A program made the position numbers and the translations under genes. Positions 44,031 to 58,208 of a stretch of DNA of 64,000 nucleotides are shown here, one piece after another. The stretch spans positions 19,164,731 to 19,228,730 of the forward strand of contig NC_030854.1 in the NCBI RefSeq assembly GCF_000208745.1, written 5' to 3'. Numbering within the stretch: the first letter of the stretch is position 1; every line of letters starts with the position of its first letter. Under the pieces are notes generated by a model. That model was not told the origin of the DNA. It made no database searches and worked only from the letters and a program-made list of their open reading frames with translations. The stretch comes from Theobroma cacao (Eukaryota > Streptophyta > Magnoliopsida > Malvales > Malvaceae).

Positions 44031-46276
44031 AACAGAGCATAATCAAAAGCAATAAGAAGCAAATATCAGAAAAAAGTATGTGCTCAGGTGTATAGGTATT
44101 ATCATCCTACATTACATTTGGCCTTAATTAAGTTTGATTCAAGTGTGTAAAGTAAAGGACAAAGGCTAAGTCAGTACTCTTAATCAAGGAAAATCATCCC
44201 AGACAAAAAGTTGATCAACTAAGAATTTCCTTTAGCAAGTAAACTGACCCGACGAAGATCAAGAATTCTAAAGATCCTTTTAAGTCGATGAAGGGAAGCA
44301 AGAGCAAGCGGTTGAGCTTGTTCAGAGCCAAGATGAACATTTAGAATTTTTCAAATGATCACTTCAACCAATCTAAGTACTTTTGTCAAGCGATCAACAA
44401 AGTGAATGAAGTCCAGGATATCAGTAGTTAATCGACTAATGATGAACATTAAGGGATTAACTGTGTGTGTCGAATAGACCTACAAGTCACCAGTACTTGA
44501 AATCTATTGCAAATTCCGACACCCCCAATAGGCGAGTTTAGTTTAAGCGGCTAGATCTTGAGTTTTTCTATTGAAAAGAAGAAACAGTGACTTCATAATA
44601 AAGGACTAAAGAAACTAGAGAGATCATATTGAAAGCACATGGGCTACAAGTGTGAAGAATTTATCTCTAGTTCATTTTTTGCTCTTTTTGCTTAACTCAT
44701 ACCTCTTTAGATTGAAAATTATTTTGTTGTTAAAGGTGTATTCAGATCTAGTTGTAAACAGCTACAAATTTCTTCTTCTTGTTTATTTAAGTTGAGTGTT
44801 GGAAGCACTCGTTAGGTTTGTATACCTAGGAATTGAGTTAAGGATAGCTCACCTTGCAAATACTTGATGGAAGTGTTAATTCCACTGGCTTAGAGTTAAG
44901 AATTGGATTGAAAATCTTTAACAAGGGCTGTCAAGGTAATTGTATGTAGGCTTTGGGTGGCCAAACCTTTACAAATTTGTTACCCTTCATTTGATAAGTT
45001 TGTTTTTCAAACTAAATTTGCCTAAATATATGTATATTTCTCGAACCAAAAGTTAGACTTAAAAGATTTCTTATTCAAGGCTAATTGCAAGTCCAATTGA
45101 TTTTCAGAAAGAAATTATTTTCCTTTGACTTAATATAATTTTGGCATTATTGCTTTTAAGAAAGAAACTTTTCTATGTGCTTTACTCAAACTAAGGCTTT
45201 TGTTCTTAAAAAGAAAAATAATCTTGAGCTTTAATATTTTCTTCAAGAAATCATTTTTTGAAGCAACCAAAAAAAAAAAAAGGATTAATGATTGTGCTAC
45301 AAGAAATTCCAATATTGTTTTTCATTAAAATATTTATTTTTTGACTAAACAATACAAATAAGAAATTTTCTCTTTGTTTCCAGAAGTTCCCAATCTTTGT
45401 CTTAAATTTTGGACCAAAGTTTTGATTAACATGTATGATTTTCAACTGAATGCTACTGGTCAAAGAAATGTCTGCCTTTTCCATAGTTAAAAAGTGAAGG
45501 ATTTTCAACTATTTGAGAAGGGACCATCCCCTCTTTGACACGATGAATCCTTTACGAAACAGAATCATCCTAGACTGTTGGGTAGCATGAAGGTATCAAT
45601 CCCCTTATTAAACAGATAAATCCCCTCTCAAGCAAAAGCTAAAACTGCTTTTGTCAAACATTAAGGGATCAACTCCCTTCCTTAAGGAATCGATCCTTTA
45701 GAGGGTTTTCCGTAGTAATGGTCGTATGTTTTAAATAATAATGACTAGTTTCCATCTTAAAGCAACCCCAACGCCTAGAAACTCATTCCAACTACAAAAA
45801 AGAGCACTTCAACACATTTGGGTAAAGAGAGTAAAAGCTTGCAAGACTATTTACTCGTCACTCTCAAGAATTCAAGAGAGTTTCAAGAAATTTGAGCTTC
45901 AATGTCTTTAGTCTTGTATTCAATCTTTGTGAATTTATTTTTTATACTTATTAGGCAATTACTCAACCTTCGAGAGGTATTCTTAGTTTGCAAAATCATT
46001 TAAAAAACTTTAGAGCTTATTTGGAATGAAAGGGTGAGGTATGAGTTTTTGTAGAAACTCTGTTCATGATCTAGAGGTTTCTACCTAAGCCTTGAAAGCT
46101 ATACAGTTAGTAGTTACACTTTACTCTTGAAAGGTAATGAATGTATAGGTTATACATAATCTTTGAAAAGGTATTTGTAAAGCTTAAAATTAGTAGATTG
46201 GCATTCTTAGTAACTGAAGTCAAGTGAGTGGACATAGGCACCTAAAGGAAGGACTAAACCTTTATAAATCATTATG
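44031..46276. repeat. LTR-like sequence (Copia-type), no ORF
   Basis: A stretch around 44640-45010 (ATTGAAAGCACATGGG, ...GGGCTGTCAAGGTAATTG, GGTGGCCAAACC) resembles LTRs of SIRE-type Copia elements. At 45510-45730 a word set based on GGGATCAACTCCC / GGAATCGATCC recurs four to six times. A similar word, GGGATCAACCCCTACCC, occurs at 52342. No clear LTR ends or target duplications found. Confidence 0.4.
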
Positions 46277-46510
46277 CACTATAAAAAAAATAGGGCTTTA
46301 CCGACGGAATATTTTTCATTGGTAAAATCCATTGGCTTTTACCGAATGAATTTATTGACCACTTTGTCGATGGAGTATGTGGTCAACTCGTGTAAGACAT
46401 TAATATGTTTATTAACTGATCTGCTGACAGAATATTTCGTTAGTAATTTTTATAAATGTACTGACTGAAATTCCATCGGTAGTTATACTAACACAAGATC
46501 CCATTGGCAA
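46277..46510 (+). mobile_element. Left end of a CACTA element (truncated)
   Basis: CACTATAAAAAAAATAGGGC at 46277 is a typical En/Spm terminus. It is followed by subterminal repeats ACCGACGGAAT, ATTGGTAAAATCCATTGG and variants. No matching right terminus lies nearby; the element is cut at about 46510 where gypsy-derived DNA starts. Subterminal words match those at 24030-24450, so the two CACTA pieces may belong to related families. Confidence 0.75.
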
Positions 46511-46548
46511 ATGTGTTTAACTAAAAAGCTTCACAATAAGCTTCTTAA

Positions 46549-46815
46549 ACTTTTGTTGACCACTTCTATTTAATCGTCCGTTTGAGGATGACTTGCCCAA
46601 CTAAATTGCAAGTGAGTCCCTATTTTCCTACAGAGAGTTTGTCAAAAATGACTTATGAACTTCGCATCTCGATCTGAAGTGAGGGTTTTTGGAATCCCAT
46701 GGAGCCATACAATTTCTTTAAAATACAAATAAACTATGAGAGAAGCATAATCTGTTTTATGGCATGACAAAAAATGAGCCATTTTTGAAACTCTTTCAAC
46801 GACCATTATGAATGG
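46549..46815 (-). pseudogene. Ty3/gypsy integrase core remnant
   Basis: The minus strand reads [11 protein letters not shown], then [10 protein letters not shown], then [20 protein letters not shown], then QFSWASHPQTDD and EVVNK after frame repairs. This is the D-D-E region of plant gypsy integrases (V-V-x-D-R-F-S-K-M-A-H-F ... S-D-R-D-x-K-F ... H-P-Q-T-D-G-Q-T-E). The first catalytic Asp is replaced by Glu and two stops interrupt it, so it is inactive. Confidence 0.8.
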
Positions 46816-47186
46816 TCACAAGATTATACTAGGTACAATCATTATGATTCTCAAAGCGTACACATAGTTTTTGTTAAGAAGTCCATAATCGTGTGTTACT
46901 CCTATGTAAAAATGTTTTGCTTATAATCATGAATACTTAAAAATAAATGATAATGATGGCAAATGAGCCAAATGTGATTGATTGATTGATGATAGAATGG
47001 TGAAAAAGGCAACTAAAATCTAATGGGCCATACCCATATAGGTCTTAATGCCAATAACGATCTTTCTAAAAAAATGGGATCTGACAATATGTATGTAAAT
47101 ATGATTATTACATATTAGTTTTAAAATGGGGAACAAGCCTTTATTTGTTTGAAAACTTTGTTTCAAAATGTGTGAAGTATGAATTG
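46816..47186. other. Gypsy-derived or intergenic sequence, no gene
   Basis: No coding sequence with a domain. The last five bases (47182-47186, AATTG) are the left target duplication of the following solo LTR. Confidence 0.45.
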
Positions 47187-50061
47187 TGTCACGACCCGGT
47201 ACTCCCTTTGAGCCCGTGACATCCGCTGCGATGTCTCGATAGACATTCATTACCCGGAATGTCAACTGAAACCTCGCAAGGCTCTCGCATCAGTTTTACA
47301 TCTCCCTTGTGAGCAATAGTTACTAAATATCATGTTTAGGGGATATAAACTATTTTTAAATTAAAACAAAAAAAAATAATTTCTGCCACACAAGGGTATT
47401 TTGGTCATTTTTACCCGAAAATTTTGAAACCTGGTGAAAATATAGTCTACGATCGAAAAATATACATTTCTTATCTAAAAATAATTTTAACAATCTAAAT
47501 CATCCATTTGAAATGAAATTATGGCTAATCAAACTAAATAAAAATATTAACTAAAATATTCTATTTTCTTATAAAATAATATCTATAGAACTCTACGTAA
47601 ATAATTTTTATAGCGTAAAAGTAAAATATATTCATACATACTGTGGCACACGCAGCCAGGTATACAAAATATTCTACAATGACATGTGGGCCCCTAAAAT
47701 AAACAAATATGTACAAGAAGGTAGACCTTTGATTTCTAAGGATGTAAATCCTAAAGTAGATCCTCAACGAAATCAGCTATCTACAGGCTGTCCTGATCTT
47801 GGAATGAGTGCAAAGAAGGGTGGTGAGTTTATATAAACTCAGTGAATAAACAAACATCATCTAAAATATCTAAAGTCAAGTAAATGGAGACAACTTAAAA
47901 TATCTCATCATAATATGGTTTATAATATCAAATCTTATTTCATTTCATAAAAATCAACATGGGTTATGAATTTCTTAAAAATTTGGCTCGTGCCAAAACT
48001 CATTCTTGAGGATACCTTGGCCAGGGGGTCCAACCGAGTCCGCCAAGGCTATTAAAGAAAAGTTCATATACGCATAAAACACATTTTTTTGTTTAAAAAG
48101 CATAGCCGTTTCTTGGCGTTGGCTGAGTTCACCCTCACATGGTGGTTTAGCGTGTAGTGAACTCTAAAGCTTTACCTTAGGAGATACCCTCTGTGCCTCT
48201 CATACTAAGGTAAATATAACGGGGTTTATCGTGCCCCTCTAATAGGCTGGTCCACAGAAACTCGCCCACAGCAGTAAGCTAAACACATAACCCACCAAAT
48301 CAATAAAATTTCGACAGCATAACATGGCTAATATAATATTACCAGCCTGTCAAGGCAAAGCAAAACAATTCATATATTCAACACAATTTCCAATTCAGCC
48401 ATTCATGCCAATATCACCATAAGCCATTCAATTGAAACCATAAATTTACAACACAAACAAACAGTCTTCAATTACTCAATTTCTAAAATCATTATTCAAT
48501 TTCAAAATGATTTAGAAAACTCATTTTTCTATAAAATCACAAAAACGAATAAAAACTACTTTAGATAATTAAGACGATAATAAAGTTACTCACAATATCG
48601 GGAGTCAAAGTACTCCTAGTCTCGGTCTTCGGGTACAATCTCTTTACCATTGTTAGAAGACTCACCGCCTATACACAATACACGACAAATAATTCAATAT
48701 ATTGTGTCATATCATTATAAATCTATTTTAGGCTCTATATGAATGCATGAGGTTGTTTGGATAGTCACTTAAAGACGGTGTTACACGTTGGTTCAATTGT
48801 GATCGGAATGGATCGGTTTTCGACCTAATTCAAACTCTCCACCTTTGATTTAACCAAAACATCCAAATTGACTCCAATTATATTCATCACACTTCCAATG
48901 TCCCAAAATACACCAAAGCGCCTCAATGAACTTGACTTTCTCATTGTTATTCAACTTATTTACTAAAAGAACTATACTTTAAAATTACCATTTTCGATTT
49001 CCATCACCGTCATTCATTAAATTCTAACTAAATAACACAAGATATCACAAGAATCATCATCACTAGGTTCCTTATGAAATTCGGCCATGGTGGGTGCATA
49101 GACACTATGGTTTTTCATACTTGATTTTTACACCATAAATCATTAATTCCTAACCAAATCACTTAAAATAAAATCAAATCCACCATCAACATACCATAAG
49201 GAAGATTCGGCCAAATGAGGGTGATGGAAGAACATGAATTTTTCTTGTTTGCTTTTTATGCTACACATCACCAACCAACTAAAAACACTAGAATAACATG
49301 GAAATCTAGCTAAATCCAAGATCAAAACCCTTCCCCCCATGTCCGGCCAGCAAAGGTATCTTCATGCAAACTTGATTCTCAACCATGGAAAATGAAAAAG
49401 AATGCATAGGAAAGGTAGATCACAAGCTAAAATCAAGAAATTTTACCTTTACTTGCTTAATTCCTTGAAATCCACCAATTTTCCCTTGAATTTTTTGCTC
49501 ACTAGGGTTTGTTCTTTCTTTCTTTCCTCTTTTCCATGGTGAGGCCGAACATATGGGAGTGAAATGGGAGAGTCATGTGCTGATTTTTAATGTAAATTAT
49601 AAAGAAATGAAAGCTTGCCACTTGTCACCATTCCATTGGTCCATGTTTAACACTTAACAACTAAGCTTTCTTTCTCCACCACATAAAATATCTCAATTAT
49701 CCATAATATAAAATGTTAATGGATGAAATCCTTAGGCATGACAAGTGTTGGGTGGTGTAAAATTCCAATTTTATCCTTGGGTGGCAAAATGACCATTTTG
49801 CCCTTACATCATGAATATTCCAATTTGACTCCAAATCAATCCTCGAACTCTGAATCACCATATTAAGTCATTTTGGGTTTTTAAACTTCTCAATTTCATC
49901 TTAAAATCTCTATTTGGACTAGTTCAAGACTTAATTCAGCTTAGTTGTACCACTAGGTTCACTATCGACTTTTAACGATTTTTCGGGGCTTTTTAAGTAT
50001 GCAAACATATTATCAAGCACATGAATGACATGGCAAATATTTTATAGAGTTGGGCTTGACA
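47187..50061. mobile_element. Solo LTR (about 2.88 kb), left arm of inverted pair, TSD AATTG
   Basis: Starts TGTCACGACCCGGTACTCCC and ends AGTTGGGCTTGACA, so TG...CA with an imperfect terminal inverted repeat TGTCA. Flanked by the perfect 5-bp duplication AATTG (47182-47186, 50062-50066). Nearly identical, in opposite orientation, to 55358-58209. The length fits long-LTR chromoviruses (Tekay/Del type) of the Ty3/gypsy group; that assignment is inference. A 68-codon ORF inside (47561-47767) is identical in both arms but AT-rich and without domain. Confidence 0.85.
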
Positions 50062-50066
50062 AATTG

Positions 50067-51590
50067 TGTGTATTTTTGGATGATGAAGCAATATTAAAGT
50101 ATGACTCTTTAAGATATTGAGTTGTGATCATTGATTATGGAATTAATGAGTTGTTTGGTTAAAATTGAATTATTTATTGTGGGTTAAATGCCCTTTAGCA
50201 TATTTGTAATTCATACATCTTAGTGTAATTGGTTTACATGTCCTTACATATTTGGTTTACATGCCTTGGTAATTCTGGTTATGCACCCTTGCACATTTGA
50301 ATTATTCAACTTAATATGAATGATCCGTATGCTTTATAAGTTTATTTAGCATATTTGTCTTGCATGCTTTATTATGTTGGATGCATAACTATATGTTTGG
50401 AAATTAATTATGAATGGAAATGTTGCTCTTGTGTTTTGGCCAAGTTGCTTTATATGTACTATTGAACATTTGGATTTTTTACTTAAATCATATGAGAATA
50501 AGATTTGGTCCTTGAAGAAGTGTAAATTGAAATACTGTAACATTAAACTTTAGAAAGTTTGAAAATAGGATAACTCTTACGCAAGGAATGTCAGTATGAG
50601 CCCTATAAACCAATCTTTGGTTTTATGGGAATCACAATTTGAGATATTCATGAATGACATTTTGTTATTTATAATAACATTGACGTAGTTCTTTATCCAT
50701 AAGTTTTTTATTTAATTAATACTTATACTTATGTAGATAAAGCCCATGGAATTACATATGCCTTGCAAAGGAATTGTATTGAGATACAATTATGAGATCT
50801 TTATGCATCGAAGCATTGTTCCTAAAAGTTCCTAATCATTGTATTATTGAAACAAGGCATGAATAATGCTCAAAGATCAACACATGCTATGTTCCTTGCT
50901 TATGAAGTAAGTAACCGATCTCATAAGTTGAAATATAGAGATACTTGAAACTAGCATGTGGGTGCTTGCCATGGGATAGCAAGTTCACTGAACATGACCC
51001 CACATTAGAAGTGCATTAAATATCTCATTCTTATGTCTATGCAATTCTTCTCATGTGTCAATCGTGTAACTACTCCTTAGACTTAAGGCATCAGATTGTC
51101 ATATATGTGGAGTGTTATATTTTGATTTCATCCTTACAGATCCTACCAAGATGCCAAAACAAAATATTTTTGGGTATAACATGAAGCATATGAAGGCAAA
51201 TGAGTGGTCAAGATTGGAATCATCACCCTAAGTGATTATAAGGGACATATTTCATTAGTTCTGGGTTGATATTAGGTTAATCAAATCCTTGGCCAAGGTG
51301 ATTAGGAGATTATGAAATGAGTTTCATAAGTGTCAATAAAGCTAATGATCTAACTGCAGGAACAACTATGGAGATCAATAAGAGTAGACACTACACGAAG
51401 CTCTTATCATCTCCGAGATATATGTTAAGGGAATGAATTTACACTAATAAACTGTACATTGAAAGGTTGTCAAAGAGCCCTTTGACTCTCCTAACAATTA
51501 GGTAGCCATGATGCGTTTCTAGATGCCAAGCTTAGTCTATGGAATTGAATTAATTTAATATCAATATGATTCATTTAAATTAATTAATAA
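50067..51590. repeat. LTR-like dispersed repeat
   Basis: Between the inverted solo LTRs. The segment 50830-50950 is related to 17550-17660. Ends in AT-rich DNA at 51540-51610 (ATTCATTTAAATTAATTAA). No ORF with domain. Confidence 0.5.
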
Positions 51591-52230
51591 AGATTATAAT
51601 TCAATTTTATTGCCAACATGTTAGAAACCTAATGGGCTACATACAGAGTAAGATGATTTAAGTTAGACTTAAATCATAATCTATGTTTTTAAAGTACTAG
51701 AGGCTTAATTAAATAGTTTAATTAAGTTCTAGGTCAATATTATAAGGAATTATAATATTGAAGACTTATTTGAAAATAAATAAGTTATTTAACCTAGCTA
51801 TAAAAGGTCTTTTTTTAGCCACTCTTCATACAAGTTTTCTTTTAGAAAAATTGAGAGACTTTCTCTTATGCCACCACCCCTTGTAAGGGCTCTTGAAAAG
51901 AGTTTCTCTTGTGTGGTTCGGCTAGAGATTGAGTGAAGAAAAAGAGGACAATAAGTTGTCCAGTTTGCTAGCACAAAGGCGTGGTTAAAAAGCTCTCTCC
52001 TTGAAAAAGTCTCCATTACAGTCGCGTGTACATCTGTTGGTGGCCAAACGCGTGGGTGGCTCAGATTCTCCACTTTTTCCTGGTGTTCATGACTTGAATC
52101 AAATGAGGAGGAAGCGATCGTGATTCTCTCATCACTTGGAAAAGGTATTTTGATCACTTTCCTCTCCCTTAAAGTTTTATTTGAGTTAAAAACACCAAGG
52201 GGATCCATTGTAGGTGCGGCATAATGTTTA
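51591..52230 (+). promoter_or_regulatory. LTR promoter-like region with TATA box
   Basis: CTATAAAAGG at 51799 is followed by pyrimidine-rich leader, then TGTGGTTCGGCTAGAGATTG (51915-51934). This U3-TATA-R arrangement with a GGTTCGGC motif is typical of plant Copia LTRs. A 136-codon minus-strand ORF (51798-52208) is unsupported. Confidence 0.4.
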
Positions 52231-52840
52231 TTTTTAATTGATTAAAATTCCTTCTGATGCGCTTAATATAATTTTGTTGCAATGAACAAGGAAAGGATTA
52301 ATTGAATGAAAATGAGGTTGGATTGGAAATCTGCAAGTGTAGGGATCAACCCCTACCCTTTAAAGGGTCAATTCTTAGCCATCAGAATACATGAATGGTG
52401 TTATATTTTAGGAAGGATAGACCTTTCATCCAAGAAAGTCAATCCTTGTGGTGTTATAAACACTATTTTGGTTGTTTAGGCCTTGATTATAGAATTTTGT
52501 TAAGAAATCTTAGACCAAGAGTCTAGGAACCTTTATGCATGAGTTTATCGCTTTGGATTGAGGTTAACAACACTTTATTGCTTTATGAGGTTATCATCAA
52601 TGTATTATTTGAAATTGCATAATCCTTTGAACTTCATTTACAAACTACTCCCCCATTTAGCTTGTTCCTTTTCCCCGTGTTTGCTCACTGAGATTTTATA
52701 TCTCATGCATGTGGATTATTTTGTTTATAGATCAATAAATCTTTTGGGTGGCGTACTTATGGAGTCCTTTTTTCGTCATACTTGTTATGTCATCATGATG
52801 CCATCTAGCACATGTTGGATGTAGGTCTTTGTGCATGCAT
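52231..52840. other. No gene recognised
   Basis: Repeat-like; contains GATCAACCCCTACCC and AGGGTCAATTC words like those at 45.6 kb. Confidence 0.35.
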
Positions 52841-55114
52841 GTGTTTGTGTAAACAATGGATTTCAAAATTTTTTTAAACACAAAATCAAGCAATCCAAAT
52901 ACACAAGCTGAATTACACATCATGCATCTACAAACTAGTTTAATCACATCTAAAATTCAAGATTCATAATAGATTAGAAATCATACCTTTCTCTTTTGAG
53001 AATTTTGATTCTAGACTCCTAATAAATCGTAGTAAATTCACCACTACACTAAAACTTCGATTTCTTAACTAAATCAACTTACCACTTATTCTTCAAGAAT
53101 TTATTCAACTTGAACCTTGAGTGGACAAGGTGTGGAATGCTTAATCAAGATTGTAATTATTGAATTTCTTTCATTTTCTTCATTGAAACTATGGCTATTT
53201 TTCTTGTAAGAAGTGTTTAGAAAAATACCAAAATTGCAAAGAAATAAGACACTTGAGAGAGGTTCGGCTATGGAGGTATTTTTGGAGGATGAAATTTGGC
53301 AATTAGGGTTTCGGCTAGAAAAAAATTTAATCTTCTTCTTTTCTTCTTCTATTATTATGATTTGACCTCTCACCTTTTTTTCTTTTATAGACTAATTTTT
53401 ATTTTTTTTAAAGAATTTAATTAGAATTAAATTTCTATGAACAGTCCATCTAGGTCATCCATAAAAAGCAATGGTTGCACCATGCTTCTTTAATAATTAT
53501 CTAAATTATAATTAAATAATAAATAATTTATTTATTACATTATAATTATTTGTCCATGTCAAAATAGGATTCCTCATTGAATAATTATTCTACTTTATTA
53601 TTATCCAACTTTAATTAAAAAGAATTAATAATAAAATAAAGGAATCCTCATCAAACATAGTCTTATAATTTATCAAGAAATTATAATTAATTATAAATAA
53701 AAATAAACAATTTAATTCTTTAATTATAATTTAAATCCTCCAATATTATTTTATCTTAAGACAATATTATCATAATAAATATTTCTCATTTTAAGAAAAC
53801 TCTTGTATTAAAAATATTTATTTATTAAGACAATTTTTGACTTATCAAAAATAATGTAATTAAGACAACTCTTGTCTCAAAACAACACATATACTCTTTC
53901 CTAAATGAAGACAACTCTTTTCTTAATTAAGATAATATATGTACCTTGTCTAAATTTGGACAACTCTTGTCTTAATTAAGACAATATCTAAAGTTGCTAG
54001 TTTTTAACATTAATTTACTCAATTAAAAAATTACATGCATTGCATCTTAAACAAGTTGAATTCTACAAAGCTAAGTGGGGAAACTATTTGCACATAAATA
54101 TTCCAAACTTCAATAAACTTAGAATTATTCTTAATCTCATTAAGATAGTTCAAGTTTATTAACCATGGAATCATTCCACCATAGATTCATGGTTGTACTC
54201 TTGGATAATCTAAAATTACAAGAAATAATCCAATATTAATATTTAATATTGGTTGTCCAATTACAAACCTTATGTTGTGAACCCTCATAACCATCCAATA
54301 ACAAAAGGTGAAATTATCGTTCTACCCTTTATGTCAATTTTGTCCCCTAGTCTCAAATTTCATCCAATTGGTGATCCAATACTCTAGATCTAATCTTTTG
54401 AGTATCAAGATGTGATGAGTAGCTAATTCATCAATCCATTAAGTTCAAATTAATCACCAATCTTCCTAAAATCACTAAAAGTGATGTTAATTCTATGAAC
54501 TCGACTTTTTTAATTCATGTTCCCTAATGCTTACCTCGATTATAAACCTAACATACAGAGTCTAGATCAACAATATACGATAATCATGCCTATGGCATAT
54601 CAAAGATTATTAGGACATAAAACACAAGTTTACCATCCATCAGGGTTATAGTTCTACCATAAGCGGATGCATAAGTGTGAGATTAAGGTTTAAGTAACAC
54701 TCAAACTTAAACTTGATTCTCACGTGATTTGAGTTCAAGTTATAGTGCCATTACTTGAAGTCAACTACTTCGACGATTTGAGACTCATCATTCGCTCAAA
54801 ATGAATCACATTCCTTATGTTGGAAGTAATCTAGACACTATAAACTTAACATAATAAAATGATGAACTCTATTATATGACTGTGAATAATTTTAGATTCA
54901 ATTAAATAAATGTCTCCTATGTACGACTCTTCATACAAATGTATTTTAATAATTCAGTAAAATCTTGGTAACTTTATAACTAGATAATAAATGCTTATTA
55001 AAGCAAACTCTTTGTCCTTTTATCCAACTATACTTTCTTTACAAATAAAATAAATGAAAATAAACATGAGAATATACTAGCTTTCTAAGGCACCATATTA
55101 TCAAATTCCCAACA
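52841..55114 (-). mobile_element. LTR-like element, minus orientation
   Basis: On the minus strand it begins TGTTGGGAATTTGATAATAT (55114), an LTR-start sequence common in plant Copia families. It continues through 1.7 kb of AT-rich U3-like sequence to a TATA-like CTATAAAAGAAAA (53388-53376) and a leader with AGCCGAACC. The inner end near 52840 is uncertain. No ORF. Confidence 0.45.
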
Positions 55115-55357
55115 ATACATATATACCATTGAGTCACATCTCTCCGTTGGTTGTGCCAAACTTTATTTTGGGTTTTATACTTACAAATCCATGTTTATGT
55201 TTTGGCCAATAGTTGGAAATAGATGTTAAATGAAATGTATTTATGCTTTTGCTTATGTTTACAAAATTACAACCTTATAGGTTTCTTTAAAAAGGTTATA
55301 GAACTTGTGATCCCACGTGAATATGTGTGACGTTTGGAATTTCTCAATTGAAATATA

Positions 55358-58208
55358 TGTCAAGCCCAACTCTATAAAATATTTGCCATGTTATTCATGT
55401 GCTTGATAATATGTTTGCATACTTGGAAAGCCCGAAAAATCGTTAAAAGTTCAATAGTGAACCTAACGGTACAACTAAGCTGAATTAAGTCTCGAACTAG
55501 TCCAAATAGAGATTTTAAGATGAAATTGAGAATTTTAAAACCCCAGAATGACTTAATATGGTGATTTGGAGTCAAATTGGAATTTTCATGACGTAGGGGC
55601 AAAATGGTCATTTTGCCACCCAAGGGCAAAATTGGAATTTTACACCACCCAACACTTGTCATGCCCAAGGATTTCATCCATGAGCGTTTTATATTATGGA
55701 TAATTGAGATATTTTATGTGGTGGTGAAAGAAAGCTTAGTTGTTAAATGTTAAACATGGACCAATGGAATGGTGACAAGTGGTAAGCTTTCATTTCTTTA
55801 TAATTTACATTAAAAATCAGTACATGACTCTCCCATTTCACTCCCATATGTTCGGCCTCACCAAGGAAAAGAGGAAAGAAAGAAAGAACAAACCCTAGTG
55901 AGCAAAAATTCAAGAGAAAATTGGTGGATTTCAAGGAATTAAGCAAGTAAAGGTAAAATTTCTTGATTTTAGCTTGTGATCTACCTTTCCTATGCATTCT
56001 TTTTCATTTTCCATGGTTGAGAATCAAGTTTGCATGAAGATACCTTTGCTGGCCGGACACGGGGGGAAGGGTTTTGATCTTGGATTTAGCTAGATTTCAT
56101 GTTATTCTAGTGTTTTTAGTTGGTTGGTGATGTGTAGCATAAAAAGCAAACAGGAAAAATTCATGTTCTTCCATCACCCTCATTGGCCAAATCTTCCTTA
56201 TGATATGTTGATGGTGGATTTGATTTTATTTTAAGTGATTTGGTTAGGAATTAATGATTTATGGTGTAAAAATCAAGTATGAAAAACCATAGTGTTTATG
56301 CACCCACCATGGCCGAATTTCATAAGGAACCTAGTGATGATATTCTTGTGATATCTTGTGTTATTTAGTTAGAATTTAAAGAATGGTGGTGATGGAAACC
56401 GAAAATGGTAATCTTAAAGTATAATTCTTTTAGTAAATAAGTTGAATAACAATGAGAAAGTCAAGCTCATTGAGGCGCTTTGGTGTATTTTGGGACATTG
56501 GAAGTGTGATGAATATAATTGGAGTCAATTTGGATGTTTTGGTTAAATCAAAGGTGGAGAGTTTGAATTAGGTCGAAAACCGATCCATTCCGATCACAAT
56601 TGAACCAACGTGTAACACCGTCTTTAAGTGACTATCCAAACAACCTCATGCATTCATATAGAGCCTAAAATAGATTTATAATGACATGACACAATATATT
56701 GAATTATTTGTCGTGTATTGTGTATAGGCGGTGAGTCTTCTAACAATGGTAAAGAGATTGTACCCGAAGACCGAGACTAGGAGTACTTTGACTCCCGATA
56801 TTGTGAGTAACTTTATTATCGTCTTAATTATCTAAAGTAGTTTTTATTCGTTTTTGTGATTTTATAGAAAAATGAGTTTTCTAAATCATTTTGAAATTGA
56901 ATAATGATTTTAGAAATTGAGTAATTGAAGACTGTTTGTTTGTGTTGTAAATTTATGGTTTCAATTGAATGGCTTATGGTGATATTGGCATGAATGGCTG
57001 AATTGGAAATTGTGTTGAATATATGAATTGTTTTGCTTTGCCTTGACAGGCTGGTAATATTATATTAGCCATGTTATGCTGTCGAAATTTTATTGATTTG
57101 GTGGGTTATGTGTTTAGCTTACTGCTGTGGGCGAGTTTCTGTGGACCAGCCTATTAGAGGGGCACGATAAACCCCGTTATATTTACCTTAGTATGAGAGG
57201 CACAGAGGGTATCTCCTAAGGTAAAGCTTTAGAGTTCACTACACGCTAAACCACCATGTGAGGGTGAACTCAGCCAACGCCAAGAAACGGCTATGCTTTT
57301 TAAACAAAAAAATGTGTTTTATGCGTATATGAACTTTTCTTTAATAGCCTTGGCGGACTCGGTTGGACCCCCTGGCCAAGGTATCCTCAAGAATGAGTTT
57401 TGGCACGAGCCAAATTTTTAAGAAATTCATAACCCATGTTGATTTTTATGAAATGAAATAAGATTTGATATTATAAACCATATTATGATGAGATATTTTA
57501 AGTTGTCTCCATTTACTTGACTTTAGATATTTTAGATGATGTTTGTTTATTCACTGAGTTTATATAAACTCACCACCCTTCTTTGCACTCATTCCAAGAT
57601 CAGGACAGCCTGTAGATAGCTGATTTCGTTGAGGATCTACTTTAGGATTTACATCCTTAGAAATCAAAGGTCTACCTTCTTGTACATATTTGTTTATTTT
57701 AGGGGCCCACATGTCATTGTAGAATATTTTGTATACCTGGCTGCGTGTGCCACAGTATGTATGAATATATTTTACTTTTACGCTATAAAAATTATTTACG
57801 TAGAGTTCTATAGATATTATTTTATAAGAAAATAGAATATTTTAGTTAATATTTTTATTTAGTTTGATTAGCCATAATTTCATTTCAAATGGATGATTTA
57901 GATTGTTAAAATTATTTTTAGATAAGAAATGTATATTTTTCGATCGTAGACTATATTTTCACCAGGTTTCAAAATTTTCGGGTAAAAATGACCAAAATAC
58001 CCTTGTGTGGCAGAAATTATTTTTTTTTGTTTTAATTTAAAAATAGTTTATATCCCCTAAACATGATATTTAGTAACTATTGCTCACAAGGGAGATGTAA
58101 AACTGATGCGAGAGCCTTGCGAGGTTTCAGTTGACATTTCGGTTAATGAATGTCTATCGAGACATCGTGGCGGATGTCACGAGCTCGAAGGGAGTACCGG
58201 GTCATGAC

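Noticed and set aside
47561..47767. 68-codon ORF identical in both inverted LTRs (also 57629-57835)
   Set aside because: Identity reflects the recent duplication of the whole LTR, not selection on protein; composition is AT-driven.
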